Position numbers and translations under genes: made by a program | The notes under the pieces: model-generated | What the model saw: the letters and a program-made list of their open reading frames with translations, nothing else | Database searches by the model: none | Told to the model about the DNA's origin: nothing | Shown: positions 1-11,043 of the stretch, piece after piece | Layout: each line of letters begins with the position of its first letter | How positions within the stretch are numbered: the first letter of the stretch is position 1 | Source of the DNA: Haemaphysalis longicornis | Taxonomy: Eukaryota > Arthropoda > Arachnida > Ixodida > Ixodidae | DNA length: 64,000 bases | Direction of reading: 5' to 3' | Assembly: GCA_013339765.2 (NCBI GenBank) | Contig: CM023456.1 | Span: 83,809,636 to 83,873,635 of the forward strand

Positions 1-689
1 CTTTTGTGGGCGCTTCCCAGGTACCGCTAGTGCAGACGCTTCAGGGAAAACCACACACGCATGCAAAGGGAGACGCGGAAAAAAATTCACTCACTTTACA
101 ATGATGGATGTGTTGAAGTGGCAGCCATATCCAAATTGGTGAATCAGTTCTGAGCTTCAGATGGCAGCTATTTTTGCCGCGGGCCAAGCTCGAGCGGTGT
201 ACGTTATCAACACCGGAAGGTCGAACGCACACACTTTTATTTTGACTCTACAAATCTTGAAACATGGTGCAAAACCTTCCGGTCTCACTTAGTGACTTGA
301 AAGTAGAGTTATGTCGGCCCAACCGTCTGTGGAGAGAAGAACTGTAGGGGTCACAGTTAGAATAAGAAAACAGCTGCCGGAATCAGGACACAGACTTGTG
401 TGGAGGACAATCTAGTACAAATGACGCGAATAAAATTGGAGTGGGGGCCCACGTCATGCGCATGACGCACAACAGGTAGATTATCCGTTCTAACGGAGTG
501 GTTGCCAATAGTCCGTAAACGCAAGAGGGGTCTGCCGAGGCAACGATGGAGCATGAACTACGAAAATTCGGGGGAAGAGGGTGGATCCAGGAGGTCTTCG
601 TGAGAGGCCATCGTTCTGCAGTGGACACAACCGGGAGGAGGATGATGATGATGATGACTGATATTGAAAATCAACAACCCAACATCCAC
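1..689. other. Unassigned flank upstream of LINE
   Basis: No gene or known repeat is recognised here. The minus strand has short open frames of 60-80 residues, but none shows a motif I can name. A short GAT/TGA microsatellite lies at about 640-660, just before the first LINE-like sequence. The stretch could hold the 5' UTR of the downstream LINE. Confidence 0.4.
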
Positions 690-774
690 TAAAGTGAGCT
701 GGACAGAGATGGCAGCTCGCCGCACATTACCGCAATGATCATATGGCGAGGTAGCCGAACTTTAAATACCCATT

Positions 775-1206
775 TTAAACATCCTGGAAGAAAACCAAAA
801 TCTTATCGCCAAGGCAGTCGAACTACAAAAGCAGCCACACTCGCCAATGCAAACGCGGGTGATACCAATTTCCGCATAGACAGAGATACTCATTACCCCA
901 TGGAAAGCGAAGTCCTCCTTGCATCACATTCTCTCCGCAGTACCCAAAAAAGACATTGGACTATGGCTCCATCTGTGGTACAGAAGTGGAATTCATGGAA
1001 AGCATTGCAAAAATTCATTAGGAGTTGCGGGTGCCATGGGCCCTAGCTACAAACCATTTCAAGCGCAGGCTGAACTTATCATTTCTAAGCTATCAGCCTT
1101 GGAAGCACGAATTGCAGAAATAGAATATCGAACCTCTCCTAAGCAAGCATCCAACCCATACAATCGCCCCTTATCATCGGACGACAAAGACCATTGCGTT
1201 GAATAA
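775..1206 (+). pseudogene. LINE ORF1 remnant
   Basis: This is the probable C-terminal part of the LINE's first protein, an RNA-binding chaperone in related elements. Two coiled-coil-like stretches are readable in different frames: one near 775-840 containing ILEENQNLIAKAVELQKQ, and one at about 1045-1140 (residues 43-74 of a frame opening at 919) containing AELIISKLSALEARIAEIEY. The frame ends at 1206, where the endonuclease frame begins, as expected for adjacent LINE ORFs. No CCHC knuckle is visible. The call rests mainly on position and heptad pattern, so it is weaker than the ORF2 calls. Confidence 0.45.
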
Positions 1207-1860
1207 CATCACCATTCGGCAGTGCAACTGCTGAGGATACCGCCAAATGAGGGTCATTCTTCAGCAGACCTTTGGGAATAATCTTGTAGGTTGTATACAT
1301 GACCTAAAGTACCTACAAAAAGTTGGCGCAGTAGCGAAATTTGCCAGCTACAAATGTCTGATGCCTAAGTCCCGAAATTCACCTGAAACCTCCATTCTTG
1401 CTCGCCGTCACAGGATAGATGAAGAACACGACATAGACAAGAAGGTGAATGACACATTACTCGAACTTTGCACAGACGTAAAGCGGCGAAGCAGCTTATT
1501 TGTTCTAAATGTATACAGCAGCCTTAAGGAAAAGGACTCTGGCCATCTTCTTTCCCTAATCCAAGAAGCTCTGCGTACCGCGGGGAAGCTACCCATAGTC
1601 ATCATGGGGGGTGGGGGGGAGGAGAGGGGGAACGCAGAACATTCCACTTGGGGCTACCAAAGGGCCACACTGAAAGGGCTCCGGCTGTGGGAAGCTTCAC
1701 AAAATGAACACCTAACAATACATGCCAACCACCTGTTCCTCACACTCGGGTGAAACAGTGTCTGTGCAGATACGAGACCTGACGTAATATTCACCAAAAC
1801 ATAACAGGAGAGGTTAAATAGGTTACACTGGGCATGGCTTCGGCAGTGATCATGGGCTCG
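1205..1860 (+). pseudogene. LINE ORF2 endonuclease (EEP) domain, decayed
   Basis: This is the apurinic-like endonuclease domain that nicks target DNA for target-primed reverse transcription. An early segment reads ITIRQCNC then GYRQ, a decayed form of the family start that introduces the first catalytic Asn. An open frame at 1247-1753 (168 residues) carries SSLFVLNVYSS and LPIVIMGG, where a working copy has a G-D-F-N motif; here the Asp/Asn pair is replaced by a glycine-rich run. It is followed by WGYQRATLKGLRLWEA and, after a frame change near 1755, DTRPDVIFTK. An SDH-equivalent segment near 1850 reads GSSNSGY. Loss of the GDFN pair means it cannot be catalytic. The RT lies downstream in the expected order. 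Confidence 0.75.
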
Positions 1861-2439
1861 TCCAACTCGGGGTACCGCATACCTAAAATCTCAAAAAAGG
1901 TCAATACGTTCATCGACGGGGACCTCTTGCGTAAAACAACACAGGACACTATACTTACACTAGACACACTCTCACAATGGGAGGTGGTGCTACAGAGCAG
2001 TGTCGCAAAAGCCACCAAAATCACAACATCAGACCTCGGCCTACCGTCGCTACACTCTCGCTTGCCCAACTTAATCCAGGCTACGGACAGCCTCAAAGAT
2101 AGACTGATCTGCCACAAACGCAGTCGTGGCCAACGGACGAAAAATAGCTCCCATGAATCGGGAGATTCAGAACAAAGCATCCAGACTGGATATCTGAAAA
2201 CTGGAATTCAGTATGGGATTCCCTAAACTATATTTTCTGCACCAAAAGGACTTCCGATATCTTACGCCACATTCTCCATGCGACGTCGACCAAATCGGCC
2301 CACAACCAAACGGTGGCCGTTTGGATACATACTATTTGGGACACGAAATGCATCCATCCCATATTTACACAAGCACATACCACAAGGCCCTCCAACAAGA
2401 CACCCCTCATACACCGCCAAAGCCAACGCTGCATTAGAT

Positions 2440-4500
2440 GCATCTTTTACAGAAGCCGAGGTGAAGGCTGACATTTATAAACTAAACACATCTGCCCTGG
2501 CCCTGACCACATTACTAACAAGATTCTTCAGCAGTTGGAGGACGCATCCATTAATGGTATCAAGGCCCTTTTTAATGAATGGTGGACTCAAAGTCAAATT
2601 CCGGGAAAATGGCGAACGGCCACTAGCACACTCATACTGGGAAGCCGCCTGGGAAGACGGCACACATCGATCATCTCAGGCCTATCTCTGTAACATCGTT
2701 CCTGGGGAAGCTAGTAGAGCATGTTGTTTTGACACGACTGTCGGAATACGCCGACGATAGTCACCTGTTCCCTCACACATGCTAGAATTTCACCCTCGTC
2801 TGGGCAATCAGGACCTTAAATTGCCATTAGAACAGCACGTATTGGACCCGGCATACGCGCCAAAGCATATATCTAAGGTGAACTTTGGTTTAGATAATTC
2901 CGAAGCCTTCGGCACTCTGCAACAGTCGGTCATAGTAGTGATGGTAAAAAGAACGGCATTGCACATAGCACATACAACTTCATTAAATTGTTCCTGTCAT
3001 CTCGTGCCCCTACCCTTAATTTTGGAAACTTTCACTGAGACCCCATAAAGCCGGGTAGTCCCGGATTCCCCGAATGGCCGGTACTGTCACCTTTCCTGTT
3101 TAAAGGAACCCTGCAACACTCTTTGAGCAGTGCAAATAAACCGGCGGGATGTTTAGATTACACTGCCATGATAACCTGAGTCAAATATTACACGTGCACG
3201 TGTAGCGGTGAGCCCGAAAATCGCTGTGAAAGTGCAGAAACACCAACCGTGCTCTCTTCAATTTTCCGCATTATGCACCCCAGGCATGGCCTAAACGACG
3301 TCATTGCGACCATGGCGGTCGTATTGGCTGCCGCTGGTCAACTTCGTGGCTTATTTCTCGCATTTACTGTGACGAGCGCCGTCGTCGGCGCTGTGTGGCA
3401 ACCTCTTCAATGCCTGAACCTGAACGCACAGTTTTGGCGTTTTTTTGTGTTTTGAGAGGGCGCGGAGTTTCAGTGGCGAACCCAATACTCCCGTTTCAAC
3501 GAGAAAACTCGACAATAAGCGTTTATTGCTTCAAAAACGCCCTACCAGCCTGAGCGAACGCCTGCTAGCAGGCAGGCAGGCAGCCATGTCTGCTTTTTTG
3601 TGGCCCCAGACCGGAAATAGACCCCTCCACGTTGCGAACAAAAGGAGAAAATGCCTTGACTTGTGAGATATCGAAGGCTGCGAAGAGAACGCTGCGAGCC
3701 GCCCCCCTCTCGGGCAGAGAGCGTGCAGCTTTCGGCGCCTTCCGCGGTCGAGTTGAGATAGAACAATTAGGCGCGATTTCTCATCGCGCCTAGTTTAGGT
3801 GATAGTGAACGGATTTTCATATCTCCTGTGGGAGGAGACGGCTGGGACAACAGACTTTACCCCCAAAACACGGCGATCAGTCGATGGTACGTGCTGCAGG
3901 GTCTCTTTAACTTCGCCGTGAAGGACCTTCTAGCCCTCCTCTCGGACATGCCCTACCTACATCATTCTATCTACGCAGATGACATCACCCTAGGGATGGG
4001 TGGGGGCTCCAACACCCAATATAGGAAGTCCTGGAACGGGAAACCAAAACCGTTGTGGAGTACGCGAGCCTTACGTGGCTTATAGTGTTCCCCCCAAAGT
4101 CAGAGCTTGCCGTCGACAAACCACACCATAACATTTCCTCGATTAGGAACTTCACCTCATCATCAGGGGACAGCATTCTCATAGTTCAGTCCATAAATTT
4201 CTTGTGCCTACGCCTCAATGCTGGTGGCTGGCATACGGATGCAATTAGGGATATACAGAAGTGGGTATATCAAACCACCCGGCTCGTCTCCAGGGTCCCG
4301 ACAAGGTCAAAAGGGCTTCAAGCAGTCCAACCTCAGTGGGTTGTACCGGCTTTAGTTATCTTGCGCGTTACATGTGCATTGCCTTTTTCTCACCCTGCGG
4401 AAGACAGAGCGGGAGAATGTTGATAGCCTCATCCGTACGCCACACGAGCGAGCGCTCGATCTCTCCTAACACACATCAACTGCAAACCTAGTGTACCTCG
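2440..4500 (+). pseudogene. LINE ORF2 reverse transcriptase, split by a MITE
   Basis: This domain would copy the element RNA into DNA at the nicked target. Visible in order: the RT entry region LDASFTEAEVKADIYKLNTS (about 2430-2490), HIDHLRPISVTSFLGKLVEH (about 2665-2725), VLDPAYAPKHISKVNFGLD (about 2840-2895), then GSPGFPEWPVLSPFLFK (about 3052-3104). That last segment is a decayed G-T-P-Q-G-S-V-L-S-P box. The domain is cut by the 3100-3910 insertion and resumes with FAVKDLLALL and the catalytic IYADD (YADD codons 3972-3983). The thumb follows with RDIQKWVYQTTRLVSR near 4245-4290. Frameshifts and stops are frequent, yet the YADD is intact. Removing the insertion restores the frame across its site. 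Confidence 0.85.
3100..3910. mobile_element. MITE with TTAA target duplication, nested in LINE
   Basis: The element starts TTAAAGGAACCCTGCAACAC (3100) and ends GTGCTGCAGGGTCTCTTTAA (to 3910). These are imperfect inverted repeats of about 20 bp with TTAA at both ends. It interrupts the RT frame between SPFLF and NFAVKD. One TTAA belongs to the host LINE, and taking out the rest rejoins the codons in frame. The 0.8-kb interior shows no transposase, so this is a non-autonomous element. TTAA duplication suggests piggyBac-type mobilisation, which is inference. Confidence 0.85.
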
Positions 4501-4990
4501 GGATACGCAATACCCTCTCTTAATTTAAAGGAACAGTGAACCGCGCAGCTGAGTGACTGTGCCACAGCTCTGTAGGTCAGTTCACTTTGAGGTCTTTGGG
4601 CCTCGAGTCACAAACACCACACTACACACGAGTCGTTGGCATTCGGGCTCCTCTGAAGGATGTCATCAGGGTGTCCAGTGCGCCTATGCGAATGCACCCC
4701 ATCCACAATAGAGAACGGCGTGAGGCAAGAGGAAATGCCCTTGCCAAACAAAACCAACTTCGGTCCCCTGTGTTATAGACCTATCTCGCCCTTGTTATCA
4801 AGACAGGTACGCATCGGCTCTAGTGGTGGTCGGATCCATGGGGTGCCCCACCGCTACAGAACCTGTAACCTGGACGTCCCGCAGAGATGCACACGAAATG
4901 GCAATCAGTCTAGTCAAAGCCCACAGCCAGCCTCCACATCTAAGCGTTATAAATGGGCATTTCTAAATTGTTTTTAAATGGCAGGGCATC

Positions 4991-5514
4991 ATCTAGAACA
5001 GTGGTTCTCAGCCATGACTCATCCGGGGACCCCTTTCGGGCTTGGGAAATTGATGGGTCCCCCCGATGAAATACATGCCGATCGGTGTCATAGTGTCACA
5101 CAATTTGAACTTGTAGCTTACGCCCCCCCCCCCCCCACACACACACACACGCGCGCGCACAACTTGCTCGATGCCCACCTTTTGTGCTTGACTTCCATGA
5201 CGATGCGCGCCACAATGTTAAACAATGTGCTATTGAATCTAAAAGTCGTCCTAACACCCATATGCTGCCTTTTTTGTTTCTGTTTTTTTTTCTTATAGCT
5301 GGCGTGTTGTGCAAAAAGCCGATGTTAAAGTATGCGATACGCGGAAAAACTAAACGTACATGCCACGCGGCGAAGCAACCTTTTTGCATTGCCAGCCAGT
5401 TCTGGCAAAATGAGGGAAAGAATGGCAGGGGTAAAAGTTTTGTAGGACCCCTCAAATGCTCTCGAGGACCCCCTGGGGTCCACGGACCCCTATTTGAGAA
5501 CCACTGATCTAGAA
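4991..5514. mobile_element. hAT-type MITE with 8-bp target duplication
   Basis: The element proper is 4999-5506 (508 bp). It begins CAGTGGTTCTCA and ends TGAGAACCACTG, a perfect 12-bp terminal inverted repeat. The flanks are identical 8-bp direct repeats, ATCTAGAA at 4991-4998 and 5507-5514. Eight-base duplications and CAG..CTG ends are the hAT signature. No transposase is present, so it is non-autonomous. It sits inside the RNase H region of the LINE. The identical duplications point to an insertion younger than most of the LINE's decay. Confidence 0.93.
5122..5160. repeat. Poly-C / (CA)n / (CG)n tract
   Basis: A run of C passes into alternating CA and then CG inside the hAT MITE. It is a compound microsatellite, prone to slippage and assembly error. 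Confidence 0.9.
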
Positions 5515-6394
5515 CATATGTAACCCTGCTGGAAGGCTCCTTACCTCATCGGCGAACCTTGCGCATCATCTTCTCGCCGGCAACACTGTGGCCCAAAGGG
5601 AATGAGAGAGCCAATGACACTGCTCGACATATGTTTAGCCGGGAGCCTCATAGGATCGCTGAGGAGAGCCGGAAACCTTTTGCTTGTAAGGACCGCCTGC
5701 ATACTTTAGACGACATCCTCGACCATTTCTGCCTTGATCGTGCCTTTTTTCTACGTCGTTCAGAACTTTTTTCTACCACCGCAGCCATCGCTTAGTCGAA
5801 GAAACGCAGTCCTTCTCAGGCATCTTCAAACATTATAATTCTCAACACCAGACGTTATGTCCATCATATATCCTGCGGAATATAAAGACGGTTGCTCCTT
5901 CTGTTCTGTGGGACGAGCCTCACTTCAGTTCACTTGGTCACGCCCTGCAATACCAGCATCACATATAACCCATCCCATCGTTCATAACCTATCATCCTTC
6001 CCATCCAACATATAATCCTTGGGGCGCTGCCATCTTTAACCCAGCTCCCGTGTTGCAGGATGCCCTTTCCCAGTTGGTTGAAGGTACCGAGCTGCCAAAG
6101 CATCGAGAGCCCCGCTGTCTAGATGACTGAGCGAATAACTAAGTGTCACAATGACGACAGCTTTGGGCAAATGAAGGTTATTAAAACTAATAATAATATT
6201 GAAAATGGCACGTATTTAAGTCTACTATACTAAACATGCATATCGAAGTGATGAGACGCCTGATCATGTTTTCAACAGCAAGGGACTTTCGCGGTGACCG
6301 GGGGTGAAATCACACGCGTTGTGACGTTCATGTTTTACCGCTTCCCGCTGTAGGAAGCCCCCCGGTTCTGAGAGACGCGGAGACTCAGGAAGTT

Positions 6395-6635
6395 TTGTTT
6401 CATGCCATTAAAAAAAATTCCCCGCATTTCCCCGAGGGCAAGAATGTGAAAGTGCGAATGCACGAGTTGAATTTGCGCGGTTCGGTAATGTTCGCGAAAG
6501 AGAGATCACACACACACACACACACAACTACAAAGAAAGAAAGATGCATTTATTCACAGACACCTATTTGTGTTGTCGTTGTACTTGATTGCTAGAGCGG
6601 ATCTCAGCTTTGAAATTTCGTGTCAGTACTCCTTT
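6395..6635. repeat. Helentron-like terminal repeat plus MITE end
   Basis: The stretch AAAAAATTCCCCGCATTTCC with a hairpin GTGCGAATGCAC (6452-6463) resembles 44835-44890, where AAAAAATTCCCCCGCACCTC precedes AAATGCGAATGCATT. A (CA)n run lies at 6507-6526. The end, 6601-6635, matches the 3' terminus of the 9262-9866 MITE (TTTCGTGTCAGTACTCCTTT) and stops at TTTAA. I found no partner left end, so it is probably a truncated MITE joined to a Helentron-like repeat. Confidence 0.5.
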
Positions 6636-6639
6636 AAGC

Positions 6640-6860
6640 GGGTGCATTAGCCCTTCTCACGCCCGATTCCTGGCCAATCCCCCACGTGGGTATGTGCCAT
6701 GTCAGCGGCCAGGCAGCGCGCGCCCATCTCCCCCCGTTGCTAAGGAAGACGAGGAGCGCGCGCACCCGCAGCTGTTGCTATGCGGACTACGGCGGCGGAC
6801 GATTCAGGCTCGCTTAAGAAGTGCATTCGCACTTAAATACCTAAAACACTAGCCACTTCA
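6640..6860 (-). repeat. Helentron-like repeat with GTGCATTCGCAC hairpin
   Basis: The hairpin GTGCATTCGCAC is at 6821-6832. The stretch on its left shares the GCAACAGC-type GC-rich composition with the hairpin-linked sequence at 45.3 kb. The block also contains GGCCAATCCCCCACGTGGGT at 6674-6693, a motif repeated in similar form at about 29671. It is part of a dispersed family with copies near 45.4, 45.5 and 61.05 kb, all oriented alike. Confidence 0.5.
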
Positions 6861-9261
6861 GATTCGCTGATAACGTAGCCAACCTTTACGTACTCCAGCA
6901 GCGCTCCAACAGTGCCCACCTTAACCAAAAGAAATCCTATGTTTAAAGTTCGTGTCCTTAGAATGCAAGTGCCCTTCCCCAAATAAAAATGACTTGTCCT
7001 TCGTTGTTTCTGTTCTTGACCTCTCCAGGAACGGCATTGCAGTCGTTTGCAGCAGCGTTCGAACACCGGCGGTAACTTGAAGTGACGCGCGCCGCGGCGT
7101 GCACTTTCGTGTTTGGTCGGGGCGCTCTCGAAAGGCTAGGGCACTCTCGCGATTGAAAATGTCTGGGCACTTTGCTTGGCAGGCTCTCACGGCTGAAATC
7201 ATTGCAACGTCAGAGCCCCTGCTTTCGCCGCAACAGCGACGGCCGTGACTGCGGCGACAAAAATTGGCCGAGAACTTTCGTCCTAGTCGCCGAGACAAGG
7301 GTGACTCACGCAAAATAGAGCGGCTGAAATCGCTCACTTTTGTTGTTTCGGTCGCAAATGGGAACCGGGAATCTGTTGTGTGTACTTTTGATCCCGTCCT
7401 TAAATATTAGATAAAACACAAGATTGGTCGTCTTCATGGGTGCTATTTAGTTCTGTGTCACTGCTTGTTCGGCTTTCGTGGCCTAAGTTACTGAGGTTCC
7501 TCTTACGCCTGGACATAATATAAAGTGAACTGGGAAGACAAAAGCCAATTTTATTGTTTTATAAATGAACAGAGGATCGTTGTTGTTGATAAGAGGAGTA
7601 AAAATGTACAAAAAGTGTGTTGTTAAATTTAAAAAGATTATCCCGCTCTCAGTATGCCTTGGTTATACGTCCTTGCTTTGAAAGGAAAAGATGGTGAGCC
7701 CCTCGTAAGCATTTCTAAATCCCACCAAGCAAAAGTAATATCCGCACTACAAAGAAGACACAAGGGCAAAAAAAGGGAATGATACGCCATCGGGAAGGTA
7801 CATTCATTTTTTTCGATTCAAGCCACTACGAGTAATACCCCGGCCGGTGGTGTCTGAAGAAGATTACCCTACTAGAAAGCGTGCAGGGAATTCAGGTCCA
7901 ACGGGAATCATCACATCAGGAAACATAGAGGGCGAAACGCGCTGAGTGCGTGTGTGTGCGTACATTCACCACTCGCATTATGAACGCGGCGAACCTGAAA
8001 GTTCACGTGCTTTGCATATTCTGCAGCAATGCTAGAGCTTTTGCAACGACAAAACGTGAGAGCACGTTAGAATACCTCTATCCTCAAATGCACAAGGACA
8101 AATGCTTTTCTGAGTGCGGATGCTTTCAAGCTGTGTAGCAGTTCCAAGCACCTACAAAAAACGGTATATTGGGCAAGACAAAATTCGCCTAGTGATATAG
8201 ATGAGTACTTTTTGCAGACGCACTAATGTACATCCTCTAAGTTCAACAAAAAGGGCCACTAAAATACGCTTCCAATTCAACGCGAAACACGGAGTCACCC
8301 GTGCACGGCCACCCCGCCATAAGAGAAACGGGAGACGTTTCAGCGAAAATGATAACGAGAGGTGGTTTCGCCGACGTTAATGACATTCAGGTTCCATTAG
8401 GAATGAAAAAAAAAGTGCGTTGCAATAAACACCAAAATAATAATAAATGCCCAAGGTTATTCATTGATAATGAGGTCATAATGTGGACCTGTACAATAAA
8501 ATCTGCCCTGCTTACTAACGGCGCACGAATGCTCAAGGCAGCTACTGCAACATTAGGAGTGGACCGAAATGCAAAATAAATGTTGCCATGCCTACAATTG
8601 CCAGAAATCTTACATTGTTTGGTAAAGACCCCTGTGCTGTGGCAGAAACAATGGTAAAATGTTTCGGCTTTGTAGTGATTTTATCGTATTGTTGGAGGGG
8701 GCCTCCGAAAATACCAAGTTTTTAAATACGCCTGCAGTCACAATACACTTCGAACTGCTTGGCCGTAAAAACAGGTAGATACAATGTTTATTTCATCTGA
8801 AGGGCTCAGTGTCTAGGAATAAAAACGGGGAAGAGAAAAGAATGGGGGGGGGGGGGGTGTTTAGGTCACGGGCAACTTGGGGCTGCTTCTAGCCTTGACA
8901 GTGAGCCTAGTGTGCTCCATAATAGGGCGGGATAAGTCTGTTAGGAGCGGTTAAATAAATGCAGGCATCGCTACAACCATTGGTACTATGTGTTATAAAC
9001 CTACGTCAAACATTAGCATTGCCCGCATTAATGCTGTGGTTGTTCCAGTAGCAAATACAACAGCAGGGTCAACGTCATTGACGCAGCCCCGCTTCCTGAT
9101 GGACTGATATAGCTGCTGATGACAAATCTGTTGTAGAAGAGCGTGTGGGTTTGGTCGACCTTCGCCTATTTTTGGGTATTCGCTGAATATATTGAACAAT
9201 TATGACTTCAACTTGCTTTTTTTTTCAATTTTGCCTCACGGTCATGCTAGCAAAACCTGAT
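6861..9261. other. Unassigned 2.4-kb stretch
   Basis: I see no gene or named repeat. Open frames are all under 140 codons and lack motifs. A 14-base poly-G run lies at 8844-8857. GC-rich sequence near 7080-7330 gives overlapping minus-strand frames that look compositional rather than coding. Confidence 0.5.
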
Positions 9262-9866
9262 TTAAAGGAAGTACTAGACACGAAATTTTTATGTTACGTT
9301 TTTTTCGCTGCTATGCGTGCCTACCAGCCCACTAATCATAGAATGACAGATTAGGCGGTCGAGCGCAGCGTAAACATTCATTTACGGCGTCGTTTATTCG
9401 TGCCAGTTTCGGTTGCGACAAAAAAAACGCCGAGCGGCCGCCATGACAGCATGTATCACATGGCGTCACCATTCTTGCCGTATCGCTGCCTCTCTGGAAG
9501 CGCGCGCGAGCGAGCGCACGCGCGCGCCCAGACCGGCCGAGGTCTTCGCCGTCCCCACAGGCCCTGGCAGCATGACGTCAGTCCCAAAACCATGACGTGT
9601 ACACACGCCCGAGCAGCGCGCGCCAACCACAGCCAGCGCGTCGGCTTCGTCACGGGAGCCCCGACGTCGACAGTTTGGGGCACGTAGCAGATGATGTCAC
9701 GTCGACCAGCTCTGGCCTTTCTCGTGCGGGCGAAGATTAACATGGATTTTAAATATGTTTCGCTGAACGGTTGCTGTTGAAACTTGCTGGGAGATATCTC
9801 CTGATAAAAAGGAAGCGTTTTACATAGTTATCTCAGCTTTGAAATTTCGTGTCAGTACTCCTTTAA
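9262..9866. mobile_element. Second MITE with TTAA ends
   Basis: The left end reads TTAAAGGAAGTACTAGACAC and the right end GTGTCAGTACTCCTTTAA. These are inverted repeats of about 26 bp with one or two differences, each bounded by TTAA. The element is 605 bp with no transposase frame. Its interior is GC-rich near 9490-9700 and includes a perfect TGACGTCA at 9573-9580. The first eight bases match the 3100-3910 element, but the rest of the inverted repeat differs, so they are related by end motif only. Confidence 0.85.
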
Positions 9867-10152
9867 GACGGAAGCGAGACAGAATTGGGACCTTTCTTAT
9901 GCTTAAACAATCTGATACAAACAATATAGGAGAAAATGATTCCGTATAAGCACAATACATACCGTATGAGCAAGCACACATCAAGCAAAAAAACCTATCG
10001 CAAACAAAACATGGAACGATGAAACAAAACTTTAACCAATGCAAGAAACCATTGAATTGAATTTCAAGCTGCGCCTCCCGTACGTCTAATGGCAGGTCTG
10101 TCGTGCTTATGCCTCCTTATCTTGACACAATGTCTTCGTTACGAGAGGTATA

Positions 10153-11040
10153 CAGGGTGTCGCAGTAATCATAAACCAGGATTTAAAAAGAGAAATTATG
10201 TTAGTCGAAAAAACCTAGTGCATAATGTTTTCATCACAGCGAAGTAGCGGCCAGTAATTTTTTCTTAATGAGATTTAGTTAATTACTGGTAATTAAACAT
10301 CTAACCCGCGAAGTACTGTCCTAATCATAAAAGTTCAATGAGGCACTTCTTGGTACCCACCAGAGGAACGTAAGTACGGTATTTTCAGCGACGAACTGAT
10401 TGCGTACTCATTTATTCCGACTGATAAAAAACCACCGCAATATGTGAAAAAAAAACCACGTGTCGGCGATTTCCCCCCCGGTTCATAACCAATCGCCACT
10501 AAATAAGCTGATTGAAAAGCCAATTCTCTGCTTGTCACTCTCCCGCAGGGACATGGCATCACCTTGATAATGGCATTAATGGAAGGAGCAGCTACAGCAA
10601 GTATCGCGGGGCGCGTGCAGCAGATAAGGCGCAAACTCGGTGGCGATTTCTCCTTTGCTTCTTTTCTTTATTTCATTCTGGCTAACTCAGAGGCAGCCTG
10701 TTCGAGGGCCCTGCTTTATGATGCCGTCGAAGACGGCGTCATGTGGTATTTTTTTATATTTCGCAGGGATTCCTTTATCAGTCAGCTAAATGCATGGGCA
10801 ATAATTTGGTTTGCTGAAAAAATTCCAGTTATTATGCTTCTCGTAGGTACCTACACAGTGCCTCATGGACACTTTTATCACTTAGTACCGTACTTTGTTA
10901 TTTAGGTTAATTATTACAAACAATTAATTGAATCTCACTCACGAAAGAATTACTGCCCAAAACTCCACTGTGCTAAAAACATTATGCATTAGGTTTTCTT
11001 CGACTAACGCCATCGCGCTTTTTTTTTAACTTGGTGCATT
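10153..11040. mobile_element. Foldback element with ~190-bp inverted arms
   Basis: The left arm (10153-10346) starts CAGGGTGTCGCAG and contains AACCTAGTGCATAATGTTTT. The right arm (about 10858-11040) carries the same text in reverse complement, for example AAAACATTATGCATTAGGTT, and both inner ends read AATGAGGCAC or its near complement. The arms are diverged but collinear. The ~510-bp centre has an open frame at 10564-10905 without recognisable motifs. This is a long-armed non-autonomous DNA element; the superfamily is unknown to me. Confidence 0.7.
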
Positions 11041-11043
11041 CAT

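Larger units (their letters stand above)
4800..5800 (+). pseudogene. LINE ORF2 RNase H domain, split by a hAT MITE
   Basis: RNase H degrades the RNA strand of the RNA-DNA hybrid in I-type LINEs. The first half is readable at about 4805-4970 as YASALVVVGSMGCP followed by RRDAHEMAISLVKAHSQPP, matching the family's first strands and the helix carrying catalytic Glu. A 508-bp MITE follows at 4999-5506. The second half resumes at about 5535 with RTLRIIFSPA and GNERANDTARHMFSREP, the usual W-x-P-A-H and N-E-A-A-D/H region. The His after PA is lost. The frame then runs to a stop at 5795 through a C-terminal extension reading ILDHFCLDRAFF. Decayed but clearly ordered. Confidence 0.75.
690..6205 (+). 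mobile_element. Near full-length LINE (I-superfamily-like), nested insertions
   Basis: Decayed translations in several frames follow the order of a non-LTR retrotransposon: an ORF1-like coiled-coil remnant (about 775-1206), endonuclease (1205-1860), reverse transcriptase (2440-4500), RNase H (4800-5660) and a degenerate Cys/His knuckle (about 5885-5930). The 3' end runs into AT-rich sequence near 6185-6205, with TTATTAAAACTAATAATAAT as the likely terminus. An RNase H domain after the RT is typical of the I superfamily, which is the basis for the clade guess. Many stops and frameshifts make it a dead copy. Two MITEs interrupt it, at 3100-3910 and 4999-5506, so the LINE itself is about 4.2 kb. 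The 5' boundary is approximate. Confidence 0.85.

Noticed and set aside
4500..4560. TTTAAAGGAACAG at 4510 as another TTAA MITE end
   Set aside because: LINE RT homology continues through it and no matching second end was found.
10564..10905. 113-codon plus-strand frame
   Set aside because: It lies in the centre of the foldback element and shows no transposase or other motif; probably chance.
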